Assembly: GCA_039801905.1 (NCBI GenBank)
Contig: JBDRVQ010000006.1
Span: 1-60,938 of the forward strand
Direction of reading: 5' to 3'
Length of the DNA stretch: 60,938 bases
Source of the DNA: a candidate division WOR-3 bacterium
GTDB taxonomy: Bacteria > Hydrothermota > Tepidihabitantia > Tepidihabitantales > JBDRVQ01
The position numbers and the translations under genes were made by a program. The notes under the pieces are model-generated. The model made no database searches, was not told the DNA's origin, and worked only from the letters and a program-made list of their open reading frames with translations. Of the stretch, positions 53,639 through 60,938 are shown piece after piece. How positions within the stretch are numbered: the stretch's first letter is position 1; each line of letters begins with the position of its first letter.

Positions 53639-55494
53639 TTAACCTCTTATTTCTCCTCACCATCATTAGTAACGATTTTCTCACCGATGCCTCCGCGGTA
53701 ATAGAGAAAGAGATCACACACCTTCAGGTGGGAAAAGATTTCTCCCATAAGGAAGAAAAGGAAATTTCCATCTTCATCCTCACCTACCGCGGAAGGGAAG
53801 TCTTTGGCAATCTCTTGGAAAAATATAACAAAGGAATTGAAGAACTAAAAATTCTGGAAGCAAAAACTAAAAAAAAGACCGGGGAGGAAATCGTCCCCGA
53901 GGAAAAGGCGATTGGTGATTTAAGTACTGTTGAGAAGTTTCTTGCTCCCAAATACGCTAACAGTCGAATAAAAAGTGTCGCTTTCTCCGCGGTGGAAGAG
54001 AGCGCGCGGTTAATTTATCGCTCCGAAAAAATCAATAAAGAAAAGAAGAAGGAATTTTTTGGCAGCAAAATTTTCCAAAAAGAGGAACCAGTACTTTACA
54101 GCGAACTTCTCTTAAAAACCCCCTTCCCGATAAAATATCAAACGATTGGCGAGGTAAAAGTAAAAGAAAAAAGGGAGGGCGATTATTTCTTTTACCAGTT
54201 CTTTTGCGAATCCCTTCCCCGAGTTAAGTTTGAACCAAACCGGGTAGCAATCAGTGAAATCTCACCCCGGGTCTATTGGACAAATCTCAAGGATTGGCAA
54301 GAAGTATGGGATTTATTGAAAAAGGATTTCTACCCCAGTGTGGTGATCAAGGGAGAGATAGAGAGAAAAGCCAAGGAATTAGCAGAAGGAAAAGGGAAAA
54401 TAGAAGCGCTTCGGGAAATTTATAATTATGTGACGAAAAATTGGCGGGATATCCCCCTAACTATCCAGGATGCCGGATTAAAGCCAACAAAGGCTTACGA
54501 TGTTTATAATCAAAAATATGCCGATAATAAAGACAAATGCCTTCTTCTCCTCTCAATGCTCAAAGCGGTGGGAATTGATGCTTACCCCGGTTATGTTGCC
54601 CAAGAGATAATAAAAGATATCCCATCTCCCACTTATTTCTTTTACTTAATTTTAGTCTTAGAAATGGGCAACCGTTATCTATTTTTAGACCCGACATTTC
54701 CGGAAAAAGTCTCTTTGAGCCTCTCTTTCCCAAGTATCCTTGCCAATTATAATGAAGGATTTCCTATCCTTCCTGATTTAATTGGCCGGGAGGTCTTTTG
54801 GGTTAAACCCGATACTTTTTTCTTCCTTTCTATTCCCTATCCCGAACCCGAAGAGATTACTTCGGAATTTTTTTATACCCTTTCCCTTGATTCCCTTGGC
54901 AACTTAGAAGGCGAAATAAAAGCCACCCTCAATGGAATTTCAGCAATTGAATTAAGGGCGAATTATAAAGATAAAACGGAAAAGGAAAAAGAGATTGCCT
55001 TAAAAGGAATTATCTCACAAATTAAGACGGGTGCCAAACTCTTGAATTGGAGTATAGAAAATCTGCGCGAACCTCAAAAGCCGGTTCAAATTTCTCTCCG
55101 CTTCGCTGCTGAAAGATACGGCATCCGAGAAGGCAAAAGGATTAATTTCCACCTTCCCCCCTATCTCTTCTTCCCTAACCTTTCTTCTTATTTTACCCTG
55201 CCAGAAAGAAAATACCCATTAGATATCAAAATCCCCACTTCCTATAAGTACTATTTACAACTTACTATTCCCGAAGGGTGTGCTATATATTACTCACCAA
55301 AGGATTTTGCCTTTGCTGATTCCCTAATCGGATTAACAATTTCTTCCCGGAAAGATATCCCAACCTTCCAGTTGAATAAAGAAATAAAATTTCCCAAAAG
55401 GCGTTACCTACCGGAAGAATATGTTAGTTTGAAAAACGCTTGGTCAGATTTTGCTAAACCGGAGAACGGATTTATCATTCTAAAAAAGATTTAA
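53635..55494 (+). CDS. DUF3857/transglutaminase-like paralogue without catalytic Cys and His
   Basis: 619 residues with a short signal sequence (LLFLLTIIS). It has the same architecture as its neighbour: a beta domain, then a transglutaminase fold at ~260-355. The catalytic Cys position reads Asn298 (KYADNKDKC), and the His position Tyr337 (FFYLILVL). Asp352 (FLDPT) is kept. The following Cys302 is not at the active-site register. It is probably a non-enzymatic partner or regulator of the active paralogue, to which it is translationally coupled (4-bp overlap). Its end overlaps the convergent gene by 4 bp. Confidence 0.75.
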   Translation: MINLLFLLTIISNDFLTDASAVIEKEITHLQVGKDFSHKEEKEISIFILTYRGREVFGNLLEKYNKGIEELKILEAKTKKKTGEEIVPEEKAIGDLSTVEKFLAPKYANSRIKSVAFSAVEESARLIYRSEKINKEKKKEFFGSKIFQKEEPVLYSELLLKTPFPIKYQTIGEVKVKEKREGDYFFYQFFCESLPRVKFEPNRVAISEISPRVYWTNLKDWQEVWDLLKKDFYPSVVIKGEIERKAKELAEGKGKIEALREIYNYVTKNWRDIPLTIQDAGLKPTKAYDVYNQKYADNKDKCLLLLSMLKAVGIDAYPGYVAQEIIKDIPSPTYFFYLILVLEMGNRYLFLDPTFPEKVSLSLSFPSILANYNEGFPILPDLIGREVFWVKPDTFFFLSIPYPEPEEITSEFFYTLSLDSLGNLEGEIKATLNGISAIELRANYKDKTEKEKEIALKGIISQIKTGAKLLNWSIENLREPQKPVQISLRFAAERYGIREGKRINFHLPPYLFFPNLSSYFTLPERKYPLDIKIPTSYKYYLQLTIPEGCAIYYSPKDFAFADSLIGLTISSRKDIPTFQLNKEIKFPKRRYLPEEYVSLKNAWSDFAKPENGFIILKKI

Positions 55495-56612
55495 TTTATT
55501 AAAAATATAAACTTTTTCTTTATTATAGTTTTATCATTCTGTCCGATTAACCAATAAAGGCCCGATCTTACCTTCTGCCCATTTTCATCTTTTCCATCCC
55601 AAATGATTTCCCTTTTATGCGAAAAGGTGCGAATTAATCTCCCTTCTGAATTGTAGATATTTACCTTCTTGACCAAAAATGAAAGCACCCAAAATTGCAC
55701 AATAGAATTCGCGGGATTGGGAAAAATTTTTATTGAAGAATAAGTTGGTAATTGTCCACTCCCTTCTATCCCGCCCATCGGTTTTCTTGTTACATAATAC
55801 ATAATAAAAATACTATCCTTTAAAATAACCGCGGGGTCTTTCACATACCGACTTTCTAAACCATTGGTAGAATCAATCTGCAGACGATAGCCAGGTTCTA
55901 AAACCCAATTTTCCCCATCCAACGAAAAGATGGAGCGGATGCCAGAACTATTGGGATTATTATTAAAACCATAAAACCGATAACCACCCTGGGGGAGAGA
56001 AATTCCATTAGCCATCATAAGGCTCTCTATAGAAAAATTTGGCCTTGGGAAAAATAATAAGCCATCAGAAGAATGGGCGTGCCAGTTCTCACCCGGTGGA
56101 GCACCACCGGCAAAATATTGTAAGGTATCACCAGTCCAGAGGAGCGAAGGGTCTAAAACTAGACTTCCAGGAATTTGAAAGCGAACCCCTTCTTCCAAGG
56201 TGAAGTTCAAACCGTCAAGAGAGATTGCCGAGTAAGTCTCTGGATTCCGATCACCAATTGGGTCACCGGTAAAGTAGAGGCGAAAGGTATCATTACGGAA
56301 AATAATATCCGGGTCACAAGGATGCCCAGGCCAAGTTTGGGTCCCAGGAATGACCACTTGGTAAAACCGCCAATTGTCAATCCCATTCGCGGAGATACCG
56401 ACCATAATTCCATCTCGGGTGTGGGTCCAAAGACCCTGAAAATAAACATAAACATTTCTATCCGGACCGACTAAGGCATCGGGCACATCTGCGGAATCAC
56501 TCATTATCAGATTTAACCTCTGCCAGTGCAAACCGTCCGATGAAATGGCAATCAAGAGCCGATTTTGCAAAGGCTGGGTGAAAATTAAACTCCAAAAAAG
56601 GAGGGAGAAAAT
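55491..56612 (-). CDS. Secreted glycosidase-like beta-propeller with T9SS sorting domain
   Basis: The mature part has repeated SxDGxxW/F units (SSDGLHWQRL, SLDGLNFTLEEG, SLDGENWVLEPG) with DP-x-hydrophobic strands (DPSLLW, DPAVIL), as in five-bladed GH43/GH130-like propellers. No catalytic set can be proved. The C-terminal ~85 residues are a FlgD-Ig-like T9SS sorting domain: IKIFPNPANS, IYNSEGRLI, WDGKDENGQKV and GLYWLI. No ATG, GTG or TTG gives a signal peptide. An ATT at 56612, 6 bp after AGGAG, would start a good one (FSLLFWSLIFTQP). The alternative is TTG at 56570, which removes the signal. It is the last gene of the ferredoxin-fhs-trxB operon, 9 bp after the previous stop. Confidence 0.65.
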   Translation of the reverse strand: MFSLLFWSLIFTQPLQNRLLIAISSDGLHWQRLNLIMSDSADVPDALVGPDRNVYVYFQGLWTHTRDGIMVGISANGIDNWRFYQVVIPGTQTWPGHPCDPDIIFRNDTFRLYFTGDPIGDRNPETYSAISLDGLNFTLEEGVRFQIPGSLVLDPSLLWTGDTLQYFAGGAPPGENWHAHSSDGLLFFPRPNFSIESLMMANGISLPQGGYRFYGFNNNPNSSGIRSIFSLDGENWVLEPGYRLQIDSTNGLESRYVKDPAVILKDSIFIMYYVTRKPMGGIEGSGQLPTYSSIKIFPNPANSIVQFWVLSFLVKKVNIYNSEGRLIRTFSHKREIIWDGKDENGQKVRSGLYWLIGQNDKTIIKKKFIFLIN

Positions 56613-56621
56613 GACCGTCTC

Positions 56622-57275
56622 CTATAAACCCGATGCCTGAGTCTTTAAGATTTCGGCTAAAAATAACTCTTCGGGTAAAGCACCCTCAAAGGAAATTGTG
56701 TCGTTAAGAACTGTCTTGGGAACTGCATAGACATCATATTTGTGAGCCAAATGGGGAAACTCCGCCGCATCAATCATGCAAGCCTGAATGAAAGAACTTT
56801 CAAAGGCGAATTGCTGAGCCAATTTCACGGCGGAAGGGCAATAGGGACAGGTAAGTGTGACAAAGACTTTAATATCTACTGGCTTATTTAAACTTCTTAA
56901 AACTTCTTTTGTCTTTTCGCTCAGTCCTGAATCCCTCAATGAGACCATCTTTATCGTCTCAATTAGCGAGTTAAACTCATAACCCCCTGGGATACCATAG
57001 AATTTTAATCCGTAATCCTTCTCTCCTTTTACAACAATCGCCGGCACCATATCCACCCAGTATTCCAAAGCCTTATCCTTATCGGTAATAAAATTATAGA
57101 CCGAAAGTTTTAATAAAGGGGAAAGGTTAGTTATTTCCTCGGCTAACTGGCGATTCTCCCGGCAGAATTGACATTCCAATTCCTGGGTGAAGACAATCAG
57201 TTCCACCGGTTCTTTTAACTCCTTAAAAACTTCCCTAACTTCATTTTCTACTTCGGGTGTTAAAATTAATCCCAT
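56622..57275 (-). CDS. Protein disulfide oxidoreductase, two thioredoxin folds
   Basis: 217 residues made of two tandem thioredoxin/glutaredoxin domains, the arrangement of the PDO proteins of thermophiles. Redox pairs are C35-Q-F-C38 and C143-P-Y-C146; the cis-Pro loops are VDMVPAIVV and YAVPKTVL. It handles cytosolic disulfides and is re-reduced by thioredoxin reductase, encoded 8 bp upstream. It starts after AGGAGGGG. Its presence supports a warm habitat. Confidence 0.9.
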   Translation of the reverse strand: MGLILTPEVENEVREVFKELKEPVELIVFTQELECQFCRENRQLAEEITNLSPLLKLSVYNFITDKDKALEYWVDMVPAIVVKGEKDYGLKFYGIPGGYEFNSLIETIKMVSLRDSGLSEKTKEVLRSLNKPVDIKVFVTLTCPYCPSAVKLAQQFAFESSFIQACMIDAAEFPHLAHKYDVYAVPKTVLNDTISFEGALPEELFLAEILKTQASGL

Positions 57276-57283
57276 AACCCCTC

Positions 57284-58204
57284 CTATTTTCTTAATAAAT
57301 AATGGTAAGCAGATAAGGCGGCTTTAGCCCCATCACCGCAGGCAATGATTATCTGTTTCCCCACCACATTTGTCACATCCCCACAGGCAAAAATCCCCTC
57401 TACCGAAGTCTCGCAGTTACAATTTATAATTATCTCCCCTAACTCATTCACTTTAACCATATCCTTTAAGAAATCGGTATTAGGGATAAGACCAATCTCC
57501 ACGAAAACCCCATCTACTTTTAATTCCATCTCCTCGCCGTTTTCCACTCGTCTGAGCAATATCCCCTCCACCCTTTCTCTCCCCTTAATCTCTTTTGGGG
57601 AAAAGCCGATTATCTTTTCCACCTTTTCCGCCTTTGCCAATTTTTCTTGAAGAATCTGGTCGGCTCTCATTTCTCTCCGCACGATAAGATAAACCTTGCT
57701 TGCGGTTTTATTTAAGTCCAAGGCGGCACTCACTGCTGAATTTCCCCCGCCAACCACCGCTACGATTTTATTGGTAAAAAGGGGGGCATCACAAGTTACA
57801 CAATAAGAAACTCCTCTCCCGGTCAACTCCTTTTCTCCGGGAATGTCCAAAGTCTTCGGTCTCTTCCCGCTAGCCACAATCACTACCCGTGCTTTATATC
57901 TCCCACCAAACTTTGTCTCAGTGATAAAGACCTCTCCCTCTTTACTTAATCCAATCACTTCATCCGGAATCCTCGTCTTTATCGGCAGGGAAGAGATTTG
58001 TTTTTGGAATCTCATCATCAAATCCGGACCAGAAACAGCAGAATAACCCATATAGTTTTCAATCATTGGCGCCCAGAGCGCCTGCCCCCCAAAATCTTTG
58101 GCAATCAGCAAGACTTTTAAATTCTTTCTTACGGCATAAAGTCCCGCAGTCATTCCCGCTGGACCACCACCGATAATTAAGATGTCATAAATTTCTTCGC
58201 TCAT
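57284..58204 (-). CDS. trxB: Thioredoxin reductase
   Basis: Flavoprotein that passes electrons from NAD(P)H to the disulfide oxidoreductase. FAD site GGGPAGMTAG (12-21), redox pair C135-V-T-C138 followed by DAP, NAD(P)H site VGGGNSAVSA near 152, and CGDVTN near 280. The pyridine-nucleotide domain has the RREMRA end often linked with NADPH. Length 306 is typical. It overlaps fhs by 4 bp. Confidence 0.95.
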   Translation of the reverse strand: MSEEIYDILIIGGGPAGMTAGLYAVRKNLKVLLIAKDFGGQALWAPMIENYMGYSAVSGPDLMMRFQKQISSLPIKTRIPDEVIGLSKEGEVFITETKFGGRYKARVVIVASGKRPKTLDIPGEKELTGRGVSYCVTCDAPLFTNKIVAVVGGGNSAVSAALDLNKTASKVYLIVRREMRADQILQEKLAKAEKVEKIIGFSPKEIKGRERVEGILLRRVENGEEMELKVDGVFVEIGLIPNTDFLKDMVKVNELGEIIINCNCETSVEGIFACGDVTNVVGKQIIIACGDGAKAALSAYHYLLRK

Positions 58205-59841
58205 CTCAAACCAACGATAAAACCTTTCTCATTTAAATCAATCCTTCGCGCATTCGGCTCCTTCGGCAGTCCCGGCATCAGGTTAATATCACCAGCCATC
58301 GGTACTAAATAGCCGGCTCCGGAAAATATAACTACCCGGGAAATCGTTATTTTAAAACCTTTAGGCACACCAAAAAGCAATGGATTATCGGAAAGGGAGA
58401 GATTGGTCTTGGCGATACAGATTGGGAGATTACTCAAATTCAATTTATTAATCCGTTCTAAATCCTTTTCCGCCTGGGAGGTATAAATGACATCATCTGC
58501 TCCGTAAATCTCTCGTGCCACCTTAAAAATCTTCTCCTTAACCCCATCGGTAAGTTGATAGATTGGGGTAAAGGAAATATCCCATTTCGTTGTCATTTTT
58601 TCCACTACCTGAGCCAATTCTATCCCCCCTTCGCTTCCCTTCTGATAGCCCTCAAAGGTTACAAAAGGCACCTCCTGAAAGTCGCAGAAGCCTTTCACAA
58701 TCTTTATCTCTTTCTCCTTATCACCTGGGAAAAGGTTCAAAACCACCGCCACGGGAAGGTTCATCTTTCTTAGATTCTCAATATGTTTTCCTAAATTTTC
58801 CAACCCCTTCCTTAACTGACTCACTGTTCCCTTATCTAACTCCTTCTCCTTTGCACCGCCGTGAAATTTCAAAGCCTTAATTGTCGCTACTAAACAGGCG
58901 AGAGCAATTGGTAAGTTGCCAAGACGAGCAAAAAGATTAACAAACTTTTCCCCTCCGAGATCAGAACCAAATCCCGCTTCCACCACCACGTATTCTGCTA
59001 ATTTTAGCGCCATCTTAATGGAAATTAGACTCGCAGTGCCGTGGGCAATATTCGCAAAACAGCCGGTATGGACAAAAGCCGGGGTATTTTCAGAAGTCTG
59101 AACTAAATTCGGTTTTAAAGCCTCCCTTAAAAGAACTGCCATACTGCCACAGGCACCAAGTTCACCCGCATAAATTGGTTTTAGGTTTTTATCATAGGCA
59201 ACGAGGATTCGGCAAAGGCGGGACTTCAAATCCGCTAAAGAAGTTGCCAAAGAGAGTATCGCCATCACCTCCGAAGCCGGGGTGATAATGAAACCATCTT
59301 CTCGGGCAGGACCGTTTGTCTTTCCACCTAAGCCAACAACGATATTCCGGAGACTCCGGTCGGACAAATCAATTGTCCTCTTGAATAAAATCTCCCTCTC
59401 GTCAATCTCCAAATCATTACCGAAATGGATATGGTTATCCAAAATGGAAGCCAAAAGGTTATGGGCACTGGCGACGGCGTGCCGGTCACCGGTAAAGTGG
59501 AGGTTAATATCCTCCTCCGGTAAGACACAACATTTGCCACCACCAGTGCCCCCACCTTTTTTCCCAAAAATTGGACCGAGCGAAGGCTCGCGGAGACAGA
59601 CAATTGCCCTCTTCCCAATTTTTTCTAAAGCCATCGCCAGACCAATCGCTACCGTTGTCTTTCCTTCACCCGAAGGGGTTGGAGTCATCGCGGTCACCAA
59701 GATTAACTTTCCATCCTTATTCTCTTTTATCTTATCGTAAAACTTCAAAGAAATCTTCCCTTTATAGATACCATAGGGGATAAAATAATCCTGCTCAATC
59801 CCTAATCGCTCCGCGATTTCCGCTACCGGAACTAAGGACAT
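58201..59841 (-). CDS. fhs: Formate-tetrahydrofolate ligase
   Basis: Activates formate to 10-formyl-THF with ATP; together with FolD it supplies or oxidises one-carbon units, as in the methyl branch of the Wood-Ljungdahl pathway. P-loop TPTPSGEGKTT (~52-62), RQPSLGP-like REPSLGPIFG, KGGGTGGGK, and the C-terminal LMPGLPKEPNA are diagnostic. Length 546 is normal. It lies 3 bp after the ferredoxin gene and overlaps trxB. Methylene-THF reductase and CODH are not in the window. Confidence 0.96.
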   Translation of the reverse strand: MSLVPVAEIAERLGIEQDYFIPYGIYKGKISLKFYDKIKENKDGKLILVTAMTPTPSGEGKTTVAIGLAMALEKIGKRAIVCLREPSLGPIFGKKGGGTGGGKCCVLPEEDINLHFTGDRHAVASAHNLLASILDNHIHFGNDLEIDEREILFKRTIDLSDRSLRNIVVGLGGKTNGPAREDGFIITPASEVMAILSLATSLADLKSRLCRILVAYDKNLKPIYAGELGACGSMAVLLREALKPNLVQTSENTPAFVHTGCFANIAHGTASLISIKMALKLAEYVVVEAGFGSDLGGEKFVNLFARLGNLPIALACLVATIKALKFHGGAKEKELDKGTVSQLRKGLENLGKHIENLRKMNLPVAVVLNLFPGDKEKEIKIVKGFCDFQEVPFVTFEGYQKGSEGGIELAQVVEKMTTKWDISFTPIYQLTDGVKEKIFKVAREIYGADDVIYTSQAEKDLERINKLNLSNLPICIAKTNLSLSDNPLLFGVPKGFKITISRVVIFSGAGYLVPMAGDINLMPGLPKEPNARRIDLNEKGFIVGLR

Positions 59842-59844
59842 CTT

Positions 59845-60033
59845 TTACTCTTCAACCTTTATCGCGTTAACCGGACAATCTTCCGCTGCTTGCCGGACAT
59901 CCGCTTCGGCGGCTTCGGGGACAACATCAACCTTTACACTAGCCACATCGCCTTTCATCTCAAATATATCCGGGCAGGAGGTGACACATAACTCGCAACC
60001 CGTGCAGAGCTCCTCATCTATGTATACCTTCAT
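59845..60033 (-). CDS. Single-cluster ferredoxin
   Basis: 62 residues, starting at the ATG at 60033 after GGGGAGG. Cysteines in CTGCELC and the distant CPVNAI hold one 4Fe-4S cluster; the extra Cys of TSCPD is the remnant of a second-cluster motif. The acidic composition suits an electron carrier. It leads the operon fhs-trxB-PDO-propeller. Confidence 0.92.
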   Translation of the reverse strand: MKVYIDEELCTGCELCVTSCPDIFEMKGDVASVKVDVVPEAAEADVRQAAEDCPVNAIKVEE

Positions 60034-60065
60034 TTTTCCTCCCCATAAATTATATTTTAACGCAA

Positions 60066-60093
60066 ATTTTAGTAAAAAAAAGAAAAATGTCAA
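60066..60093 (-). promoter_or_regulatory. Promoter of the ferredoxin-fhs-trxB operon
   Basis: Minus strand: TTGACA (60088-60093), a 16-bp spacer and TAAAAT (60066-60071), with a ~30-nt leader and a GGGGAGG site. Confidence 0.65.
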
Positions 60094-60152
60094 ATTGAAA
60101 TTTCACTTGGCTATAATGCCTCTAAAATGTTAAAAGAATTTGATACCTTTTT

Positions 60153-60292
60153 ACTCTTCACAAAAATTATCTGATGAGATAACTTTTTATTAAAGGGCAA
60201 AATGCTTTAAGTTATTTATTTTCAACAACTTAAAGCCATTTTACTTAAAAGATAGGGGTCAGTCCCCCCTACGGCATCCCTGGGGGGTAAAT
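60153..60292 (+). repeat. Repeat family 2, copy 2
   Basis: Starts ATTATCTGATGAGATAAC and follows copy 1 throughout. AGGGG (60254-60258) may pair with CCCCT (60266-60270), or CCCCCC (60264-60269) with GGGGGG (60282-60287). Compared with copy 1 the stems are kept although their sequence changed. Confidence 0.75.
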
Positions 60293-60482
60293 AAGACTAA
60301 CTCTTCCCTCATTTTCTCCCCTAATCCCTTCTCCCCTCTCTTCCCTAATTTTCCCCACCCTTCCTCCCCTCCTTTCTCTTCTATTTCCTCTACCAGTTTC
60401 TTCTTCTCTCCCTCCACCCCTCTTCTGCCCCATCCTTCTGCCCCTCACTTCTCCCCTTCCTCTTTCAATCCTCTCTCCCAAA
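60293..60482 (+). repeat. Pyrimidine-rich tract
   Basis: About 180 bp that are almost all C and T on the plus strand, directly after repeat copy 2, as at copy 1. Not a simple tandem repeat. No credible gene on either strand. Confidence 0.7.
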
Positions 60483-60685
60483 TTATTAGGGCAAAATTTA
60501 AAGAATAATTTAATGTTCTTAAATCAAGAGAAGATTTTGGCTATGTAAAATCAATTCTAAGTATGAGACCCTATTAGAAACTTATTTCCTTATGATTTTA
60601 GAACCTCTTAAAACCGTTCAGGATCATCTTAATCATGACCAAAAATTCACTACGATTAAGTTGTCTCCGGGAGCCGTCCCAAAAA
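60483..60685. other. Gene-free AT-rich stretch
   Basis: I see no gene, clear terminator or RNA in this stretch between the pyrimidine tract and the glycosyltransferase stop. Confidence 0.4.
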
Positions 60686-60937
60686 TTAGCAAAAAGTTAA
60701 TTTCAAAAACTTGGAAGCAAAGAAGCGGATAATAGCGGTAAAAAGGAAGAAGGGATATAAAAACTTACCCTTTTTGTATTTCTTAAAATATTGATACATA
60801 CTCTTATGCTGTTCAAATATCATCCTTCCCCAAAAAATCTTCGTCGTTGCCCCCCTTTTATGAATCACTTCGGCATAAGGAAAGTATAAAACCTTTAATC
60901 CCTTATCTTTTATCCTTTTTAATAAATCAACATCATT
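60686..60937 (-). CDS. GT2 family glycosyltransferase, C-terminal end (cut by window edge)
   Basis: The frame is open from the right edge. It reads NDVDLLKRIKDKG, which matches the ED-V-D-L-x-x-R-hydrophobic block of rhamnosyl-type GT2 enzymes (the catalytic-base region). FPYAEVIHKRGATTK and FEQHKSMYQYFKK follow, a pattern of Wzx-cluster/O-antigen and EPS transferases. A hydrophobic segment near the end (FFLFTAIIRFF) may touch the membrane. It probably adds sugars to a surface polysaccharide. Most of the gene is outside the window. Confidence 0.8.
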   Translation of the reverse strand, partial: NDVDLLKRIKDKGLKVLYFPYAEVIHKRGATTKIFWGRMIFEQHKSMYQYFKKYKKGKFLYPFFLFTAIIRFFASKFLKLTFC

Positions 60938-60938
60938 G

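Overview
The window looks like chromosomal DNA from a thermophilic, anaerobic Gram-negative bacterium of the wider FCB group. My best guess is candidate division WOR-3 (Stahlbacteria) or a relative. This rests on a giant SprA-type type IX secretion (T9SS) translocon, several secreted proteins with T9SS-like C-terminal sorting domains, a SecA of Bacteroidetes-like length, a V/A-type ATPase, a B12-dependent ribonucleotide reductase, a two-domain protein disulfide oxidoreductase and Lys/Glu-rich proteins. The taxon is inference; no marker gene settles it.

Layout. 0-0.4 kb: C-terminal end of an IS481-like transposase. 0.4-1.8 kb: a GNAT-like protein and a partner of unknown function. 1.8-7 kb (minus): nrdJ behind a secreted protein and a thioredoxin-fold lipoprotein, then a large Omp28-like T9SS cargo. 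7-20.2 kb (minus): htrA, an alternative sigma factor, nfeD, folD, ispA, dxs and sprA, probably one long operon from a good promoter at 20.2 kb. 20.4-23.4 kb (minus): crotonase, thiolase, tsaE and a zinc-knuckle protein. 23.4-24.5 kb: gene-free, holding a decayed transposase and repeat locus A. 24.5-29.3 kb (plus): etfA, an HdrBC-like iron-sulfur protein, PBP1A and an EndoIII-like glycosylase. 29.2-34.2 kb (minus): GT28 glycosyltransferase, hutI, two lipoproteins and a small envelope protein. 34.6-41.2 kb (minus): malic enzyme, OFA transporter, acetyl-CoA synthetase and a CoA-transferase/GNAT fusion. 41.4-42.3 kb (plus): tRNA-Ile(GAT) and sppA. 42.3-45.7 kb (minus): secA and a small membrane protein. 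45.8-46.7 kb: repeat locus B. 46.8-55.5 kb (plus): V-ATPase C-F-A-B, a SIMPL protein and two DUF3857/transglutaminase-like proteins. 55.5-60 kb (minus): ferredoxin, fhs, trxB, a disulfide oxidoreductase and a T9SS cargo. The right edge cuts a GT2 glycosyltransferase.

How the genes fit together. SecA, SppA, HtrA, SprA and the sorting-domain proteins form a secretion and envelope-quality theme. Acs, the CoA-transferase fusion, thiolase, crotonase, EtfA and the Hdr-like protein handle acyl-CoA and electron transfer. FolD and Fhs supply one-carbon units. TrxB, the disulfide oxidoreductase and the thioredoxin-fold exported proteins suggest active thiol chemistry on both sides of the membrane.

Most interesting signals. 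(1) An inverted pair of repeat loci (A 23797-24446, B 46009-46671). Each has a ~440-bp head, ~97.5% identical between copies by eye, running into an array of 18-19 degenerate units of exactly 12 bp with a TAAT-like core. The arrays align unit for unit with one 12-bp indel but differ at ~21% of positions, and the pattern of differences does not fit protein coding. (2) A second repeat family of three ~130-bp copies with two mutually exclusive G/C hairpins, two of them followed by long pyrimidine tracts. (3) A recurring promoter geometry, TTGAC(A/G/T)-N16/17-TATAAT-like, with the -10 so close to the start codon that many transcripts should be leaderless. (4) A transglutaminase-like paralogue without its Cys and His, and a gene that seems to start at ATT. 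All counts were made by eye.
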